Assembly (NCBI GenBank): GCA_025462645.1 | Contig: JAOAPB010000001.1 | Span: 62,001-126,000 of the forward strand | Direction: 5' to 3' | Length of the DNA: 64,000 bases | From: Edaphobacter sp. | GTDB lineage: Bacteria; Acidobacteriota; Terriglobia; Terriglobales; Acidobacteriaceae | In this document: one piece after another, positions 26,684-35,137 of the stretch | Position numbering within the stretch: position 1 is the first letter of the stretch | Layout of the letters: every line of letters begins with the position of its first letter | The notes under the pieces: model-generated | What the model saw: the letters and a program-made list of their open reading frames with translations, nothing else | What the model was told of the DNA's origin: nothing | Databases searched by the model: none | Translations under genes and position numbers: made by a program

Positions 26684-27135
26684 TTAGCGGGAATCATTAC
26701 CCCGTGAGAAGGAAGAGCAGGCTCCAAAGAGGCTCCCGTCTGTATAAAACAGGAGTTGGGTGCCCGGCCTTGAGAGGAATGGTGCACTCCGGATAGGAAG
26801 ACGTACCCAATCCCAATGGCATGCCGGTATCGACATCGAGGAACGAGCACTCGCCATTGATAAGCAGCGGACGCAGATGTCCAGCGCTGACAACGGTGAT
26901 CTCACGCGAGCGGGCATCGAGCATGGCGTAGATCATGGTTACAAATTTCCCAATCGGAAGATCGTCCATCAACGTCTGGTTCAACTGCATCAGATCCGTC
27001 CAGGTCGGGGATCGAACTTCACCAGCGAGCGCAGAATGGCGCGCGTTGCCGCCATCAACAGCGCCGCCGGCATGCCCTTGCCAGAGACGTCGGCCAGCAC
27101 GATTCCGCAGGTCGTTCGCGAAAGACTTACCCGCC
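26684..27135 (-). pseudogene. SpoIIE/RsbU-type phosphatase fragment
   Basis: Three minus-strand frames together give part of a PP2C-like (SpoIIE) domain. [19 protein letters not shown] lies in one frame and [20 protein letters not shown] to VVSAGHLRPLL in the next; GTQLLFYTDG is in a third. At least two frameshifts and loss of both ends make it inactive. The intact family dephosphorylates anti-sigma-factor antagonists. It occupies the gap between mltD and lepA, and the lepA promoter must lie within or beside it. Confidence 0.75.
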
Positions 27136-27174
27136 CCAGTGTTAACATGGATATTGAGGCACTCCGCACCCCAA

Positions 27175-28977
27175 ATGGATCCAAGTCACATCCGCAACTT
27201 CGCGATCATCGCGCATATCGACCACGGCAAGTCCACCCTCTCCGACCGGCTCCTCGAGCTGACCGGCTCGCTGACGGCTCGCGAGATGCAGGCTCAGGTG
27301 CTGGACGCCATGGACCTCGAGCGCGAGCGCGGCATCACCATCAAGGCTCACACCGTCCGCATGATGTACAAGGCGCAGGATGGCGAGACTTACCAACTGA
27401 ATCTGATCGACACCCCGGGCCACGTCGACTTCAGCTACGAGGTCTCGCGCTCCCTGGCCTCCTGCGAGGGAGCGCTGCTGGTCGTGGACGCATCGCAGGG
27501 CGTAGAGGCCCAGACACTGGCCAATGCCTACCTCGCAATCTCGAACGGCCTCGAGATCATCCCCATCATCAACAAGATCGATCTTCCCAGCGCCGATATC
27601 GAGCGCACCAAGGAGATGATCGAGAAGTCCGTAGGCCTCCCTGCCGATGACGCCATCGCCGTCAGCGCCAAAACCGGCCTCAACGTAGCCAACATCCTTG
27701 AAGCCGTCGTTACCCTGCTTCCGCCCCCGCAGGGAGACCCCGAAGCCCCGCTACAGGCCCTGATCTTCGATAGCTGGTTCGATCCCTACAAGGGCGTCAT
27801 CGTCCTCGCCCGCATCATCAATGGCAAACTCAGCAAGGGAATGAAGATCAAGGTCATGTCCAACGGCCGCGTCTTCGACGTGGAGAGCATGGGAGTCATG
27901 ACGCCGAAGCCGGTCGAGATCGCCGAGCTTACCGCAGGCGAGGTCGGCTTCTTCGTTGCGACGATCAAGAACGTAGCCGACACCAAGGTCGGCGACACCA
28001 TCACCGAAGTCGCTCGCCCCTGCGCCGAAGCGCTTCCCGGCTTTGAAGACATCAAGAGCATGGTCTTCGCCGGCCTCTACACCGTCGACTCGCACGAGCA
28101 CGCCATGCTGCGCGACGCGCTCGAAAAACTCCGCCTCAACGACGCCAGCTTCTCCTTCGAGCCCGAGTCCTCCGTCGCGCTCGGCTTCGGCTTCCGCTGC
28201 GGCTTCCTCGGCCTGCTCCATCTCGAGATCATTCAGGAGCGCCTGGAGCGCGAGTACGACCTCGACCTCATCACCACCGCACCCGGCGTGCGCTACAAGA
28301 TCACCATGACCGACGGCAGCGTTCGCGAGGTCGACAATCCCTCTCGCTGGCCCGACTCTACCGAGATCGAGCAGATCGAAGAGCCCGTCATCACCGCCAA
28401 GATCCTGACCAACGAAGAGTACGTCGGCGGCATCCTGAAGCTCGTCGAAGAGAAACGCGGACGCCAGCAGAACATGGAGTACGTCTCCGACACCCGCGTC
28501 CTCATCACCTACGAACTGCCCCTCAACGAGATCGTGCTCGACTTCTACGACCGCCTCAAGACCGTCTCCCGAGGCTATGCCTCACTCGACTATGCTCTGG
28601 CCGGCACCTGGGTCTCCCCCATGGTCAAGATGGACATCCTCATCGGAGGCGACCCCGTCGACGCGCTCTCCATCATCATCCACAAAGACTTCGCTCAGCA
28701 GCGTGGCCGCGCCCTGGTCTCCAAGATGCGCGAACTCATCCCGCGCCAGATGTTCGAGGTCGCCATCCAGGCAGCCATCGGCTCGAAGGTCATCGCCCGA
28801 GAGACCGTCACTGCCATCCGCAAAAACGTCATCGCCAAATGCTACGGCGGCGACATCAGCCGCAAGCGCAAGCTCCTTGATAAACAGAAGGAGGGCAAGA
28901 AGCGCATGAAGAGGATCGGCAAGGTGGATATACCACAGGAGGCCTTTCTGGCGGTACTCAAAGTCGGCGAGGAATAG
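27175..28977 (+). CDS. lepA: Elongation factor 4 (LepA)
   Basis: 600 residues, the usual length. GTPase motifs are AHIDHGKST (G1), RGITIK (G2), DTPGHVDF (G3), NKIDLP (G4) and VSAKTG (G5). The C-terminal LepA-specific domain ends with [16 protein letters not shown]. It binds ribosomes and is thought to aid initiation and recovery of stalled elongation. The start at 27175 is set by homology (MDPSHIRNF); upstream sequence in frame belongs to the antisense phosphatase remnant. No Shine-Dalgarno is evident. Confidence 0.97.
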   Translation: MDPSHIRNFAIIAHIDHGKSTLSDRLLELTGSLTAREMQAQVLDAMDLERERGITIKAHTVRMMYKAQDGETYQLNLIDTPGHVDFSYEVSRSLASCEGALLVVDASQGVEAQTLANAYLAISNGLEIIPIINKIDLPSADIERTKEMIEKSVGLPADDAIAVSAKTGLNVANILEAVVTLLPPPQGDPEAPLQALIFDSWFDPYKGVIVLARIINGKLSKGMKIKVMSNGRVFDVESMGVMTPKPVEIAELTAGEVGFFVATIKNVADTKVGDTITEVARPCAEALPGFEDIKSMVFAGLYTVDSHEHAMLRDALEKLRLNDASFSFEPESSVALGFGFRCGFLGLLHLEIIQERLEREYDLDLITTAPGVRYKITMTDGSVREVDNPSRWPDSTEIEQIEEPVITAKILTNEEYVGGILKLVEEKRGRQQNMEYVSDTRVLITYELPLNEIVLDFYDRLKTVSRGYASLDYALAGTWVSPMVKMDILIGGDPVDALSIIIHKDFAQQRGRALVSKMRELIPRQMFEVAIQAAIGSKVIARETVTAIRKNVIAKCYGGDISRKRKLLDKQKEGKKRMKRIGKVDIPQEAFLAVLKVGEE

Positions 28978-29300
28978 TCGCTGGCGGGAACAAAATGGCG
29001 GGCTAAATGCCCTGCGAGTACACGGATTGTGCGGAAAACGCACACATCTGTAACTTCTCAGTAACGTTGATCTGTGGAAACCCTTGAATCACCTGCATTT
29101 GCTGAATTGAGGAAGAGGTTGTGCATGAAAAATGGCTATTCCGCGCGCAAGAGCCTCATCTACAGATAGTTGGAAGACATCGTCGCTATTGGCAGGATAA
29201 GGAAAGACAATAATCTAAGACTTTTTCAGACGACTACAAGACCTGCGATCCACAGGTTTTTCCACATACATGGTGTGATTTATTCAGTTCCCGACAGCAT
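28978..29300. other. Gene-free region after lepA
   Basis: About 320 bp without a supported gene. TGTGGAAA-type sequences occur at 29073 and, inverted, at 29249-29266 (CCACAGG then TTTTCCACA); they resemble weak DnaA sites but none matches the full consensus. No terminator was identified right after lepA. Confidence 0.4.
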
Positions 29301-29330
29301 AAAGGGAGGCCTCATTTGAGGCCTCCCTTT
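29301..29330 (-). terminator. Terminator of the Skp-like gene pair
   Basis: AAAGGGAGGCCTC and GAGGCCTCCCTTT form a 13-bp perfect stem with a 4-nt loop, 15 bp after the stop at 29345 on the minus strand, ending in a T-run. Confidence 0.85.
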
Positions 29331-29344
29331 ATCCAATGACAGCG

Positions 29345-30049
29345 CTATTTCTTGGGGGCTGGAGTTGCTGTGTGCGGTGTTGGTGTTGTAGTCGTCGGAC
29401 GTGGGCGTGCGGCTGAAGGTGCGGACGGAGGTGGCGCAGCTACTCCCGAGGAGGTGTTGTAGGCAGTCACAACAGCCTGCGTCACGTCGGTGCTGGGAAC
29501 TGCCCACATCACGTTGCTCTGCTGGCTGCTGACATCCAGAAGCAGTGTGAAGCCGTTCTGCGCGACGTAAGTCTTCAGCGTTACCGAGACCTTCTGGGCG
29601 ACCTTTGCGTAGGCTTCCTGGAGATCCGCGTTGTAGGCATTGGTGGCATCCTCGGCGTCGCGGTTGAGCTGCTTCTCCTTGGTGTCGATGGTCTTCAGGC
29701 GGGTGGCGCGCTCTGCATCCGACAGGGTGGCCGGCGCGCTCTGCATCTGCTTCTTCAGAGAGTCGACCTCCTGGGCGAGCGAATCAATCTGTGCCTTCTT
29801 CGGCTCATACTTCTTCTGCACGTCCTGAACGGCCTTCTGGCCCTCGTTGGTGGCGAACACTGCCTGCTCGAAGGCGACCAGGGCGATCTTTGCGGGAATG
29901 GCTTGCGGGGCAGCGGCAGGAGCTGCTGCTGCAGATTGGGGGGCGGGGGCGGGAGTTGCAGGTGCCTGAGCTCCGGTGGCCTGAGCCATCGCGGTAACAG
30001 ACATCAATCCCGCGCCAACTGCGGAGACAAGAACAAGAGTGCGATTCAT
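29345..30049 (-). CDS. Skp/OmpH-family periplasmic protein, paralogue 2
   Basis: 234 residues. A signal peptide (1-22) leads to an Ala/Pro-rich linker, then an OmpH/Skp-type domain (about 50-175) starting with KIALVAFEQAVFATNEGQKA, with a long coiled coil (QKKYEPKKAQIDSLAQEVDS), and a Pro/Thr-rich tail (about 200-234). Skp chaperones outer-membrane proteins through the periplasm. It is a tandem duplicate of the gene at 30131, with the same layout and the same 5' leader motif GGAGTACCACACACCG. It is longer than E. coli Skp because of both flanking tails. Confidence 0.88.
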   Translation of the reverse strand: MNRTLVLVSAVGAGLMSVTAMAQATGAQAPATPAPAPQSAAAAPAAAPQAIPAKIALVAFEQAVFATNEGQKAVQDVQKKYEPKKAQIDSLAQEVDSLKKQMQSAPATLSDAERATRLKTIDTKEKQLNRDAEDATNAYNADLQEAYAKVAQKVSVTLKTYVAQNGFTLLLDVSSQQSNVMWAVPSTDVTQAVVTAYNTSSGVAAPPPSAPSAARPRPTTTTPTPHTATPAPKK

Positions 30050-30130
30050 ACGGTGTGTGGTACTCCTTCGGGAATCAAAGTGATCTGGTTCTTAGCGAAA
30101 AGCTGCTCTCGCCGACAACTTGAGGTGTGT

Positions 30131-30838
30131 TTACTGCTTCGGGGCTACAGGCCTGGGAGCAGGAGCTGCGGGCCTGGGAGCAGGTGTTGTCGCGCGTGGA
30201 CGCGTCGCCGACGGTGCGGAAGGCGGCGGTGCCGCGACTCCGGAGGACGCATTATAGGCATCGATGACAGCTTGAGAGATGTCGGTACCGGGAACCGACC
30301 ACATCAAGGTCATGCCGCCCTGCTGTCCAGTGTTGTCGAACAACATCGTGTAACCGTTCTTCTCCACGTATTGGACAACGGTTGGCCCAAGCTTCTGAGC
30401 AACCTTTCCAAGCGCCTCCTGCATATCGGAGTTGAAGGCATTGGTAGCATCCTCGCCATCGCGCTGGTACTGCTTCTGCTTGGTATCGATGGCGCGCAGG
30501 CGCGATGCATGGTCTGTCTCCGAGAGCGTCGAGCCCGAAGCCTGCAACTGCTTCTGCAGCGAGTCGATCTCAGCACCGAGAGCTTCGAGCTGAGTCTTCT
30601 TCGGCTCGTACTTCTTCTGCAACTCCTGAAGACTGCGCTGCCCCTCGTTCGTCGAAGCGGCGACCTGTTCGTATTCGATAATGGCGATCTTTGCGGGGAT
30701 TGCCTGAGGGGCAACTGGAGCGGAGGCGGGCGCAGGAGCAGAGGCTGCTGGTGCCTGAGGACCAGAGGTCTGGGCCATCCCGGCGGCAGTAGTCAATGCC
30801 GCAGCAAGGGCGGAGGCAAGAGCAACGTTACGATTCAT
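30131..30838 (-). CDS. Skp/OmpH-family periplasmic protein, paralogue 1
   Basis: 235 residues from ATG 30838. The layout matches the downstream paralogue: signal peptide, Ala/Pro linker, Skp-type coiled-coil domain (KIAIIEYEQVAASTNEGQRS, then QKKYEPKKTQLEALGAEIDS), and a Pro/Arg-rich tail ending APRPVAPKQ. It presumably acts as a periplasmic chaperone holdase. AAGGAG lies about 13 nt before the start, inside a leader conserved with the other copy. The gap to the next paralogue is 81 bp, so both probably share one transcript. Confidence 0.88.
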   Translation of the reverse strand: MNRNVALASALAAALTTAAGMAQTSGPQAPAASAPAPASAPVAPQAIPAKIAIIEYEQVAASTNEGQRSLQELQKKYEPKKTQLEALGAEIDSLQKQLQASGSTLSETDHASRLRAIDTKQKQYQRDGEDATNAFNSDMQEALGKVAQKLGPTVVQYVEKNGYTMLFDNTGQQGGMTLMWSVPGTDISQAVIDAYNASSGVAAPPPSAPSATRPRATTPAPRPAAPAPRPVAPKQ

Positions 30839-31440
30839 GCGGTGTGTGGTACTCCTTAAGAGGGTCAATCCAATTAAATCATCCGGCTGTAGGCGCACCA
30901 ATCGCAACCTTGGAAGCCATGATGCTCTGCATCCGCTCAATTGGCGCATTCTTGCGAAGTGCGACTATTTACCTCGATCGTCCGACCCCAAGAAAGGAAT
31001 CGGCTGGGAACGAGAGGCTGCTCGAACAAGTTGGATTATAGGACTGCGCCTGAGACGGGTCAAACGAAAGTATGCCTAAAATTCTCCAGAAATCTCCAGA
31101 AATATGGAGCACGTTAGACGTTGTCTCCTGTTTTTGGACGATGAACCCCGGAACAAGGATGAAGTTGCACCATAATTGAGGAAAATTGTTTGGCCTGAGG
31201 ATTGCTCCCTACACTTGCGCCTAGGTCATAAACGAAGCTGCACTCCAATGATGGTGCTGCCGTCGACCACGGGATATTTCCTTAACCGGAATCTTCGGGA
31301 GACCAGTGATGGTCATTCGACAAAGGCTACCCCCTTATGGAGTAGCCTTTGTCGTTTGCTCTTATCCCCCAATTTAAAAATTCGCCCGGCGCTCTCAAAA
31401 TCTTGTCAAGTCCAAAATTATTCAACTACTTGATAACAAA
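30839..31440. other. Gene-free region with hairpin at 31318-31354
   Basis: Low-G+C sequence upstream of the Skp-like pair. It contains one strong 13-bp stem, CGACAAAGGCTAC with GTAGCCTTTGTCG, around an 11-nt loop and followed by T-rich sequence. This resembles the hairpin of the RNA-like repeat 150 bp further on. No gene was supported. Confidence 0.45.
31318..31354 (+). terminator. Terminator-like hairpin
   Basis: A perfect 13-bp stem followed by TTTGCTCTT. No gene ends nearby on the + strand, so it may end a small unannotated transcript. Confidence 0.6.
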
Positions 31441-31476
31441 CGACATGTACGTTGCCGATTAGTTTTGCCTATCGGT

Positions 31477-31482
31477 TATAAT
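31477..31482 (+). promoter_or_regulatory. -10 box TATAAT of the third repeat copy
   Basis: A consensus TATAAT followed by GAATACAG, with TTAGTTTT and ATCGG upstream, as in the two inverted-repeat arms. The -35 region is not consensus at normal spacing, so an activator or alternative sigma factor is possible. Confidence 0.55.
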
Positions 31483-31483
31483 G

Positions 31484-31669
31484 AATACAGCATGAGAAAA
31501 GTCTCTCGCCTACGGCAGAGACTTTTCTCATTTGGACCATAACCCTTTTAGAAAAGCGATTTTGCCCGTAACCCTATTGTTGGACTATTTTAGCGACACA
31601 CATTCTCCTATGTTCTTGCTCTTACAAGACTTCCGCGCAAAGTAGGGCAGAGGGGGTACCCCCCTCTGC
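31484..31669 (+). ncRNA. Candidate structured RNA, copy 3
   Basis: Same architecture as the units in the inverted repeats. A 36-nt hairpin lies at 31494-31529 (GAGAAAAGTCTCT with AGAGACTTTTCTC; sequence unlike the 2103-2138 hairpin but equal in length). The box AACCCTTTTAGAAAAGCGAT...CCCGTAACCC starts at 31541, 64 nt after the -10 as in copy 1. Further on is GGACTATTTTAGCGAC, and a G/C palindrome at 31647-31669 is built on GGGGGTACCCCC. Preserved spacing with a changed stem sequence suggests selection on RNA structure. No known family was recognised. Confidence 0.5.
31494..31529 (+). terminator. Terminator-like hairpin in RNA copy 3
   Basis: A 13-bp perfect stem with a 10-nt loop, 17 nt after the -10 box. 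The T-rich 3' arm resembles an intrinsic terminator, but its place right at the transcript start is unusual. Confidence 0.5.
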
Positions 31670-32107
31670 AAAGAGAAGAGCAACAAGTATTAATAATAAA
31701 GAGTTGTTGCAAACTGCCAGCTTTGCGCGTAGTCTAAGATTTACCTCGTGACCCGACTGTGGGTGTCGGTCATTGTGTGTAGCCGTCAATCCAATCATTT
31801 GTGTAAGATTGGCGACGGAAGCACAAAGACACAGTGGACCGAGTTTGTTGGGCTCTGTCGCAAAACAGGTAGAGGGTGAAAGGTTCGCCGCTGTCAGGCG
31901 TTCCGGGCTGCGCGTAGCTGGTGTTTACCGGCTGGCCGCAGCGGAATAGAGCAACAGAAGACGTCCGTTCGAGTACAACTTGAGACTGTTTCTCCGACGC
32001 TGCAAGTTCGGTTTGGTTCGCGCTCCGTGGCTTACATGGAGACGAGAGAGCCTTATGGCGTGGGAGTGAACCGCTAATTGCGATCTAGTGCAATAGGAAG
32101 TGGAAGC
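31670..32107 (+). other. Long leader before the CheY-like gene
   Basis: About 440 bp, G+C-rich after 31760. It holds a stem-loop at 31783-31818 (CCGTCAATCCAATC against GATTGGCGACGG with a small bulge) and a further potential stem near 31895-31950 (GGGCTGCG with CGCAGC). This may be a structured 5' leader of the gene at 32108 or a separate RNA gene. Signatures of SRP RNA, RNase P, tmRNA or common riboswitches were looked for and not found. Confidence 0.35.
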
Positions 32108-33211
32108 ATGACTTCAGAGCAGAATCTACCCGAGGTGCAGCCGCACCAGGGTTCGACAGCGTCACCCATCCAGCAGGATGGAGATGCACAGTTTACTGGC
32201 CAGAACATCCCCCACGGCATGGGGCAGTCCAAGAGCAGCCGCCGTCGCCGCCGCAAGCGGAAGAGCAAGAGCAGCGATGCCCCACAGGGCCCACAGCCTG
32301 CTGGCGAGCAGGCGGGAGCACAGGCCGTCGATTCTATCCAGGCCTCCAGCGCGCAACCTCAGGCACATGCATCTCAGCCGCAAGGCGCGCAGGGCTTCCA
32401 GGGTGGCGGCCAACAACAGAACAGTGGCGCCAACGCCAAACGCTGGAAGAAGAAGTTTCGCGACCGCGATCGTCAGCGCCCGCAACAGGACAATCCCGGC
32501 AACCAAGCCAGTGGCAGCAACGGCGGTGGCTTCCGTGGCAGCGATACCCACCAGCCGGGCAACAGCGTCGGCGGTTTCAAGCGCAAAGGCGGTGGCGGTG
32601 GCAAGCAGCAACGCGGCCCTCGCAGCTTTGTTGGCCCCATGGACCACAGCTATCGCGCGGTGAACGGCAACTTTGCCGATACCCCTCCCTCTACCATTGA
32701 AGCGCACGGCAACTTCGGCCGCAGCAATGGCCATGCGCGTGGCTATCAGGGCGACTCACAACCTATCGACTACTCGCAGGGACGCACCGTTCCCATCCCC
32801 GAGGATGCGCCGACCAAGATCTTCTTCTTCATCGAGGATCTCTTCTTTATCGCGAAGATTCAGGAGACCGCGCGCAAGCTGGGCGTAAAGGTCGGCTTCG
32901 TCAAGAACGATAAGGAGGCGATCGCGGCACTGGTCGGTAGCGCAGAGGAGGATCGGCCAGGGCTGATCGTCTTCGACCTCAACAACGCGAATGCCAAGCC
33001 CCTGACGCTGATTCCGAAGCTGAAGACAAAGCTCAAGCGGAGCACGTCAATTATTGGTTTCCTCTCGCATCTGCAGGGAGATTTAAAGGCAAAGGCTACG
33101 GAAGCCGGCTGCGATACGGTGATGCCGCGCGCGGCTTTCTCGCAGAACCTGCCCAACCTGCTGCGGCGTTACGGCCTTGCCGAAGAGGAAGAGCCCAACT
33201 TCAACCAGTAA
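32108..33211 (+). CDS. CheY-like receiver protein with low-complexity head
   Basis: 367 residues from ATG 32108 (GGAAG upstream). Residues 1-235 are low complexity, rich in Gln, Gly, Ser, Asn and Arg, with a basic cluster SRRRRRKRKSKSSD (about 45-58) like RNA-binding tails. Residues about 245-360 form a receiver-like domain (TKIFFFIEDLFFIAKIQETA, LIVFDLNNANAKPL, SIIGFLSHLQGDLKAKA, CDTVMPRAAF). The Asp of IVFDL sits where the phospho-acceptor would be, but the acidic pair near the N-terminus is not typical. No kinase or output domain is adjacent. A disordered RNA-binding regulator is one possibility. Confidence 0.7.
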   Translation: MTSEQNLPEVQPHQGSTASPIQQDGDAQFTGQNIPHGMGQSKSSRRRRRKRKSKSSDAPQGPQPAGEQAGAQAVDSIQASSAQPQAHASQPQGAQGFQGGGQQQNSGANAKRWKKKFRDRDRQRPQQDNPGNQASGSNGGGFRGSDTHQPGNSVGGFKRKGGGGGKQQRGPRSFVGPMDHSYRAVNGNFADTPPSTIEAHGNFGRSNGHARGYQGDSQPIDYSQGRTVPIPEDAPTKIFFFIEDLFFIAKIQETARKLGVKVGFVKNDKEAIAALVGSAEEDRPGLIVFDLNNANAKPLTLIPKLKTKLKRSTSIIGFLSHLQGDLKAKATEAGCDTVMPRAAFSQNLPNLLRRYGLAEEEEPNFNQ

Positions 33212-33264
33212 ACTTCGCTGGTCAAGTTGCAGTTTTTGCAAGGCAGACGTGGTATTGCGATGAT

Positions 33265-33300
33265 GAATGGCCCGGGAGAAATACTCTGCCCGGGCCATTC
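33265..33300. terminator. Bidirectional terminator
   Basis: GAATGGCCCGGG and CCCGGGCCATTC form a 12-bp perfect stem between the convergent CheY-like and HIT genes, followed by CTTTT on the + strand. Confidence 0.88.
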
Positions 33301-33323
33301 CTTTTGCCAAAAATTGCCGGTGT

Positions 33324-33668
33324 CTATCCTGGCGGCCAGCTCATCGCCCGTCCACCAAGGAGGTGCAGATGCAGATGCTGAACGGTCTGGCCGCCTTCGT
33401 CACCGGTATTGACGACGACACGATAACCCCGGTCCAGCTTATGGGTGCGAGCGAGGTCTGCGGCAGCCATCATCAGATGGCCCAAGAGCGGCTTATGTTT
33501 CTCCACTGCCTTTGCCTGTGACGCTACATGCTCTTTGGGGACGATCAATATGTGGGTCGGCGTCTGTGGGTTGATGTCTGGGAAACCGATGCACAGCTCA
33601 TCCTCATAGACGCGATTGGCTGGGATGGCACCGGCTACAATCTTGCAAAACAAACAGTCAGTGGGCAT
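33324..33668 (-). CDS. HIT family hydrolase
   Basis: 114 residues, the usual length for the HINT branch. The start DCLFCKIVAGAIPA carries the family's Cys pair, THILIVPKEH is the central strand and HLHLHLL is the catalytic histidine triad. HINT enzymes hydrolyse AMP-lysine and other nucleoside phosphoramidates in the cytoplasm. It follows the M48 protease gene by 20 bp on the same strand, so they form an operon. Confidence 0.94.
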   Translation of the reverse strand: MPTDCLFCKIVAGAIPANRVYEDELCIGFPDINPQTPTHILIVPKEHVASQAKAVEKHKPLLGHLMMAAADLARTHKLDRGYRVVVNTGDEGGQTVQHLHLHLLGGRAMSWPPG

Positions 33669-33688
33669 TTCGTAGCTTTCTTTTTTCT

Positions 33689-35014
33689 TTATCGTGGAAA
33701 ATACCTAGGATGCTGCCCTGGAGCCCAGGGGTTGTAGGTCGCGGCGAAGCTGGCGCGGCTACTGACGGAGGGATGGCTGAAGGTCCAGAACTCGACGAAG
33801 GGGCTGGGATTGGGATCGGTGAGCGACTGCTCGCCAAGCACCTGGAAGGACTGCTGGGCAGTGGCCTGGGGGTCGGCAACGATGCCGTGAATGACCTCCT
33901 GGCCGTAGACGTCGGCGGCGTGCTCGTGCGCTCGGCTGTAGCCATTGATGATCGGTTCGCTGAGGAACGAAAGCACTGAGAGCACCAGAACGAAGACGAC
34001 GAGGGCCGCCCAGTCGTTCTGCGAGGTAACGCGCCACCGAGCGCCGTAGCGACGGATGAGCCACTGGACGCCGCGGTAGCCGAGATAGAACTCAATGAGC
34101 AGGAGCACGCCGAGGAAGACCAGCGTAGCCGGGATGTGGTTGAGCACGTAGTGGCCCATCTCATGGCCGAAGATGAAGGAGATCTCGTCGGGTGTGGCCT
34201 TGGCGATGGAGTTGTCCCAGACGACGACGCGTTTGGAGGCTCCATACCCCGTAACATATGCGTTGAGCGAGGTGACCTTCTCGCTGGCCTTCATGAGGAA
34301 CATGCGATCGGGAGGGATGTCGATACCGCCACGATGGACGACCTGCTCGAGCCGATCGACCAGCGCCGGATTGGACTTCGCCAGAGGCTCAAACTTGTTG
34401 AAGAGCGGATCGATGAAGACGGGCGTGACGAAGACGCCAAGCAGAACGGCCAGCATCGCTGGAATCCAGAACCAGAACCACCAGCGGCCAGGGGATCTCC
34501 GGATGACCCAGAAGAGCAGCATCACGAAGAGGCCACCGAAGACCAGGCTGAGCCCGAAGCCCTTCGCCTGATCGCCGAACCAGCTACCCCAGTGCTGCAC
34601 CGACTGGCCGTAGGCGACGGCGGCGTGATGGCCGTACATATCAAGTGGAAGGCTGAGCAGCGTAGTGATCAGGAGGAAGAGAAAGGTGAACAGGAAGCCC
34701 TGAACCCAGCGATTTCTGCTGATGTTGACGGCGAGGTTGCGCATCCGCACCGCTATGCCGAGCGCGAGTAGAAGGATGAGTTGCAGGATACCCCAGCCGC
34801 TGCTGGCGAAGTCGAGGATGACGCGAATACGCGAGTAGTCGATGGCCTGCTTGAGCTTCTCCGGAGGCAGGGAGTAGGCGGGCCTGGCAGGAGCGGACTG
34901 CTGCTGGACCTGAGCATCTGGTGGGGTCGGGGCAGCGCTTTGAGCCGTGAGAGAGGGTGCGGCAAAAGCCGTAGCAAGTATGACGAGCAGAAGTACAAGG
35001 GTCCGGCGACGCAT
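33689..35014 (-). CDS. M48 family (Ste24/HtpX-like) membrane metalloprotease
   Basis: 441 residues. A signal-like N-terminus (1-25) and several membrane helices (about 68-85, 100-120, 155-172, 185-205, plus two near 300-350) surround the zinc motif HEMGH, with the third ligand Glu in a downstream EHAADVYG-like segment. The block NAYVTGYGASKRVVVWD is typical of the CAAX-protease-1/Ste24 branch. It would cleave membrane or misfolded proteins. A bacterial prenyl substrate is not expected, so quality control is more likely. It is divergent from the permease at 35138. Confidence 0.92.
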   Translation of the reverse strand: MRRRTLVLLLVILATAFAAPSLTAQSAAPTPPDAQVQQQSAPARPAYSLPPEKLKQAIDYSRIRVILDFASSGWGILQLILLLALGIAVRMRNLAVNISRNRWVQGFLFTFLFLLITTLLSLPLDMYGHHAAVAYGQSVQHWGSWFGDQAKGFGLSLVFGGLFVMLLFWVIRRSPGRWWFWFWIPAMLAVLLGVFVTPVFIDPLFNKFEPLAKSNPALVDRLEQVVHRGGIDIPPDRMFLMKASEKVTSLNAYVTGYGASKRVVVWDNSIAKATPDEISFIFGHEMGHYVLNHIPATLVFLGVLLLIEFYLGYRGVQWLIRRYGARWRVTSQNDWAALVVFVLVLSVLSFLSEPIINGYSRAHEHAADVYGQEVIHGIVADPQATAQQSFQVLGEQSLTDPNPSPFVEFWTFSHPSVSSRASFAATYNPWAPGQHPRYFPR

Positions 35015-35137
35015 AAATGGTCAGCTCCTGAGCGTTGAGCCAGTGTGCACGATTGAGGGCTTGAGTGCAAAATATTCCGCTGAGTACAGGGAACAATCAA
35101 TGCTCTGAGACGTAGTGATAGAGAACGGGGAGACACC

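Noticed and set aside
29073-29266. TGTGGA-type repeats as a replication origin
   Set aside because: Only three imperfect DnaA-like boxes, no AT-rich unwinding region, and no dnaA, dnaN or other origin-linked gene nearby.
31830-31990. SRP RNA or 6S RNA in the leader at 31.9 kb
   Set aside because: A TGTTTACC block recalls SRP RNA, but the conserved GGAA-loop domain and its pairing are absent, and no 6S-like long stem with central bubble was found.
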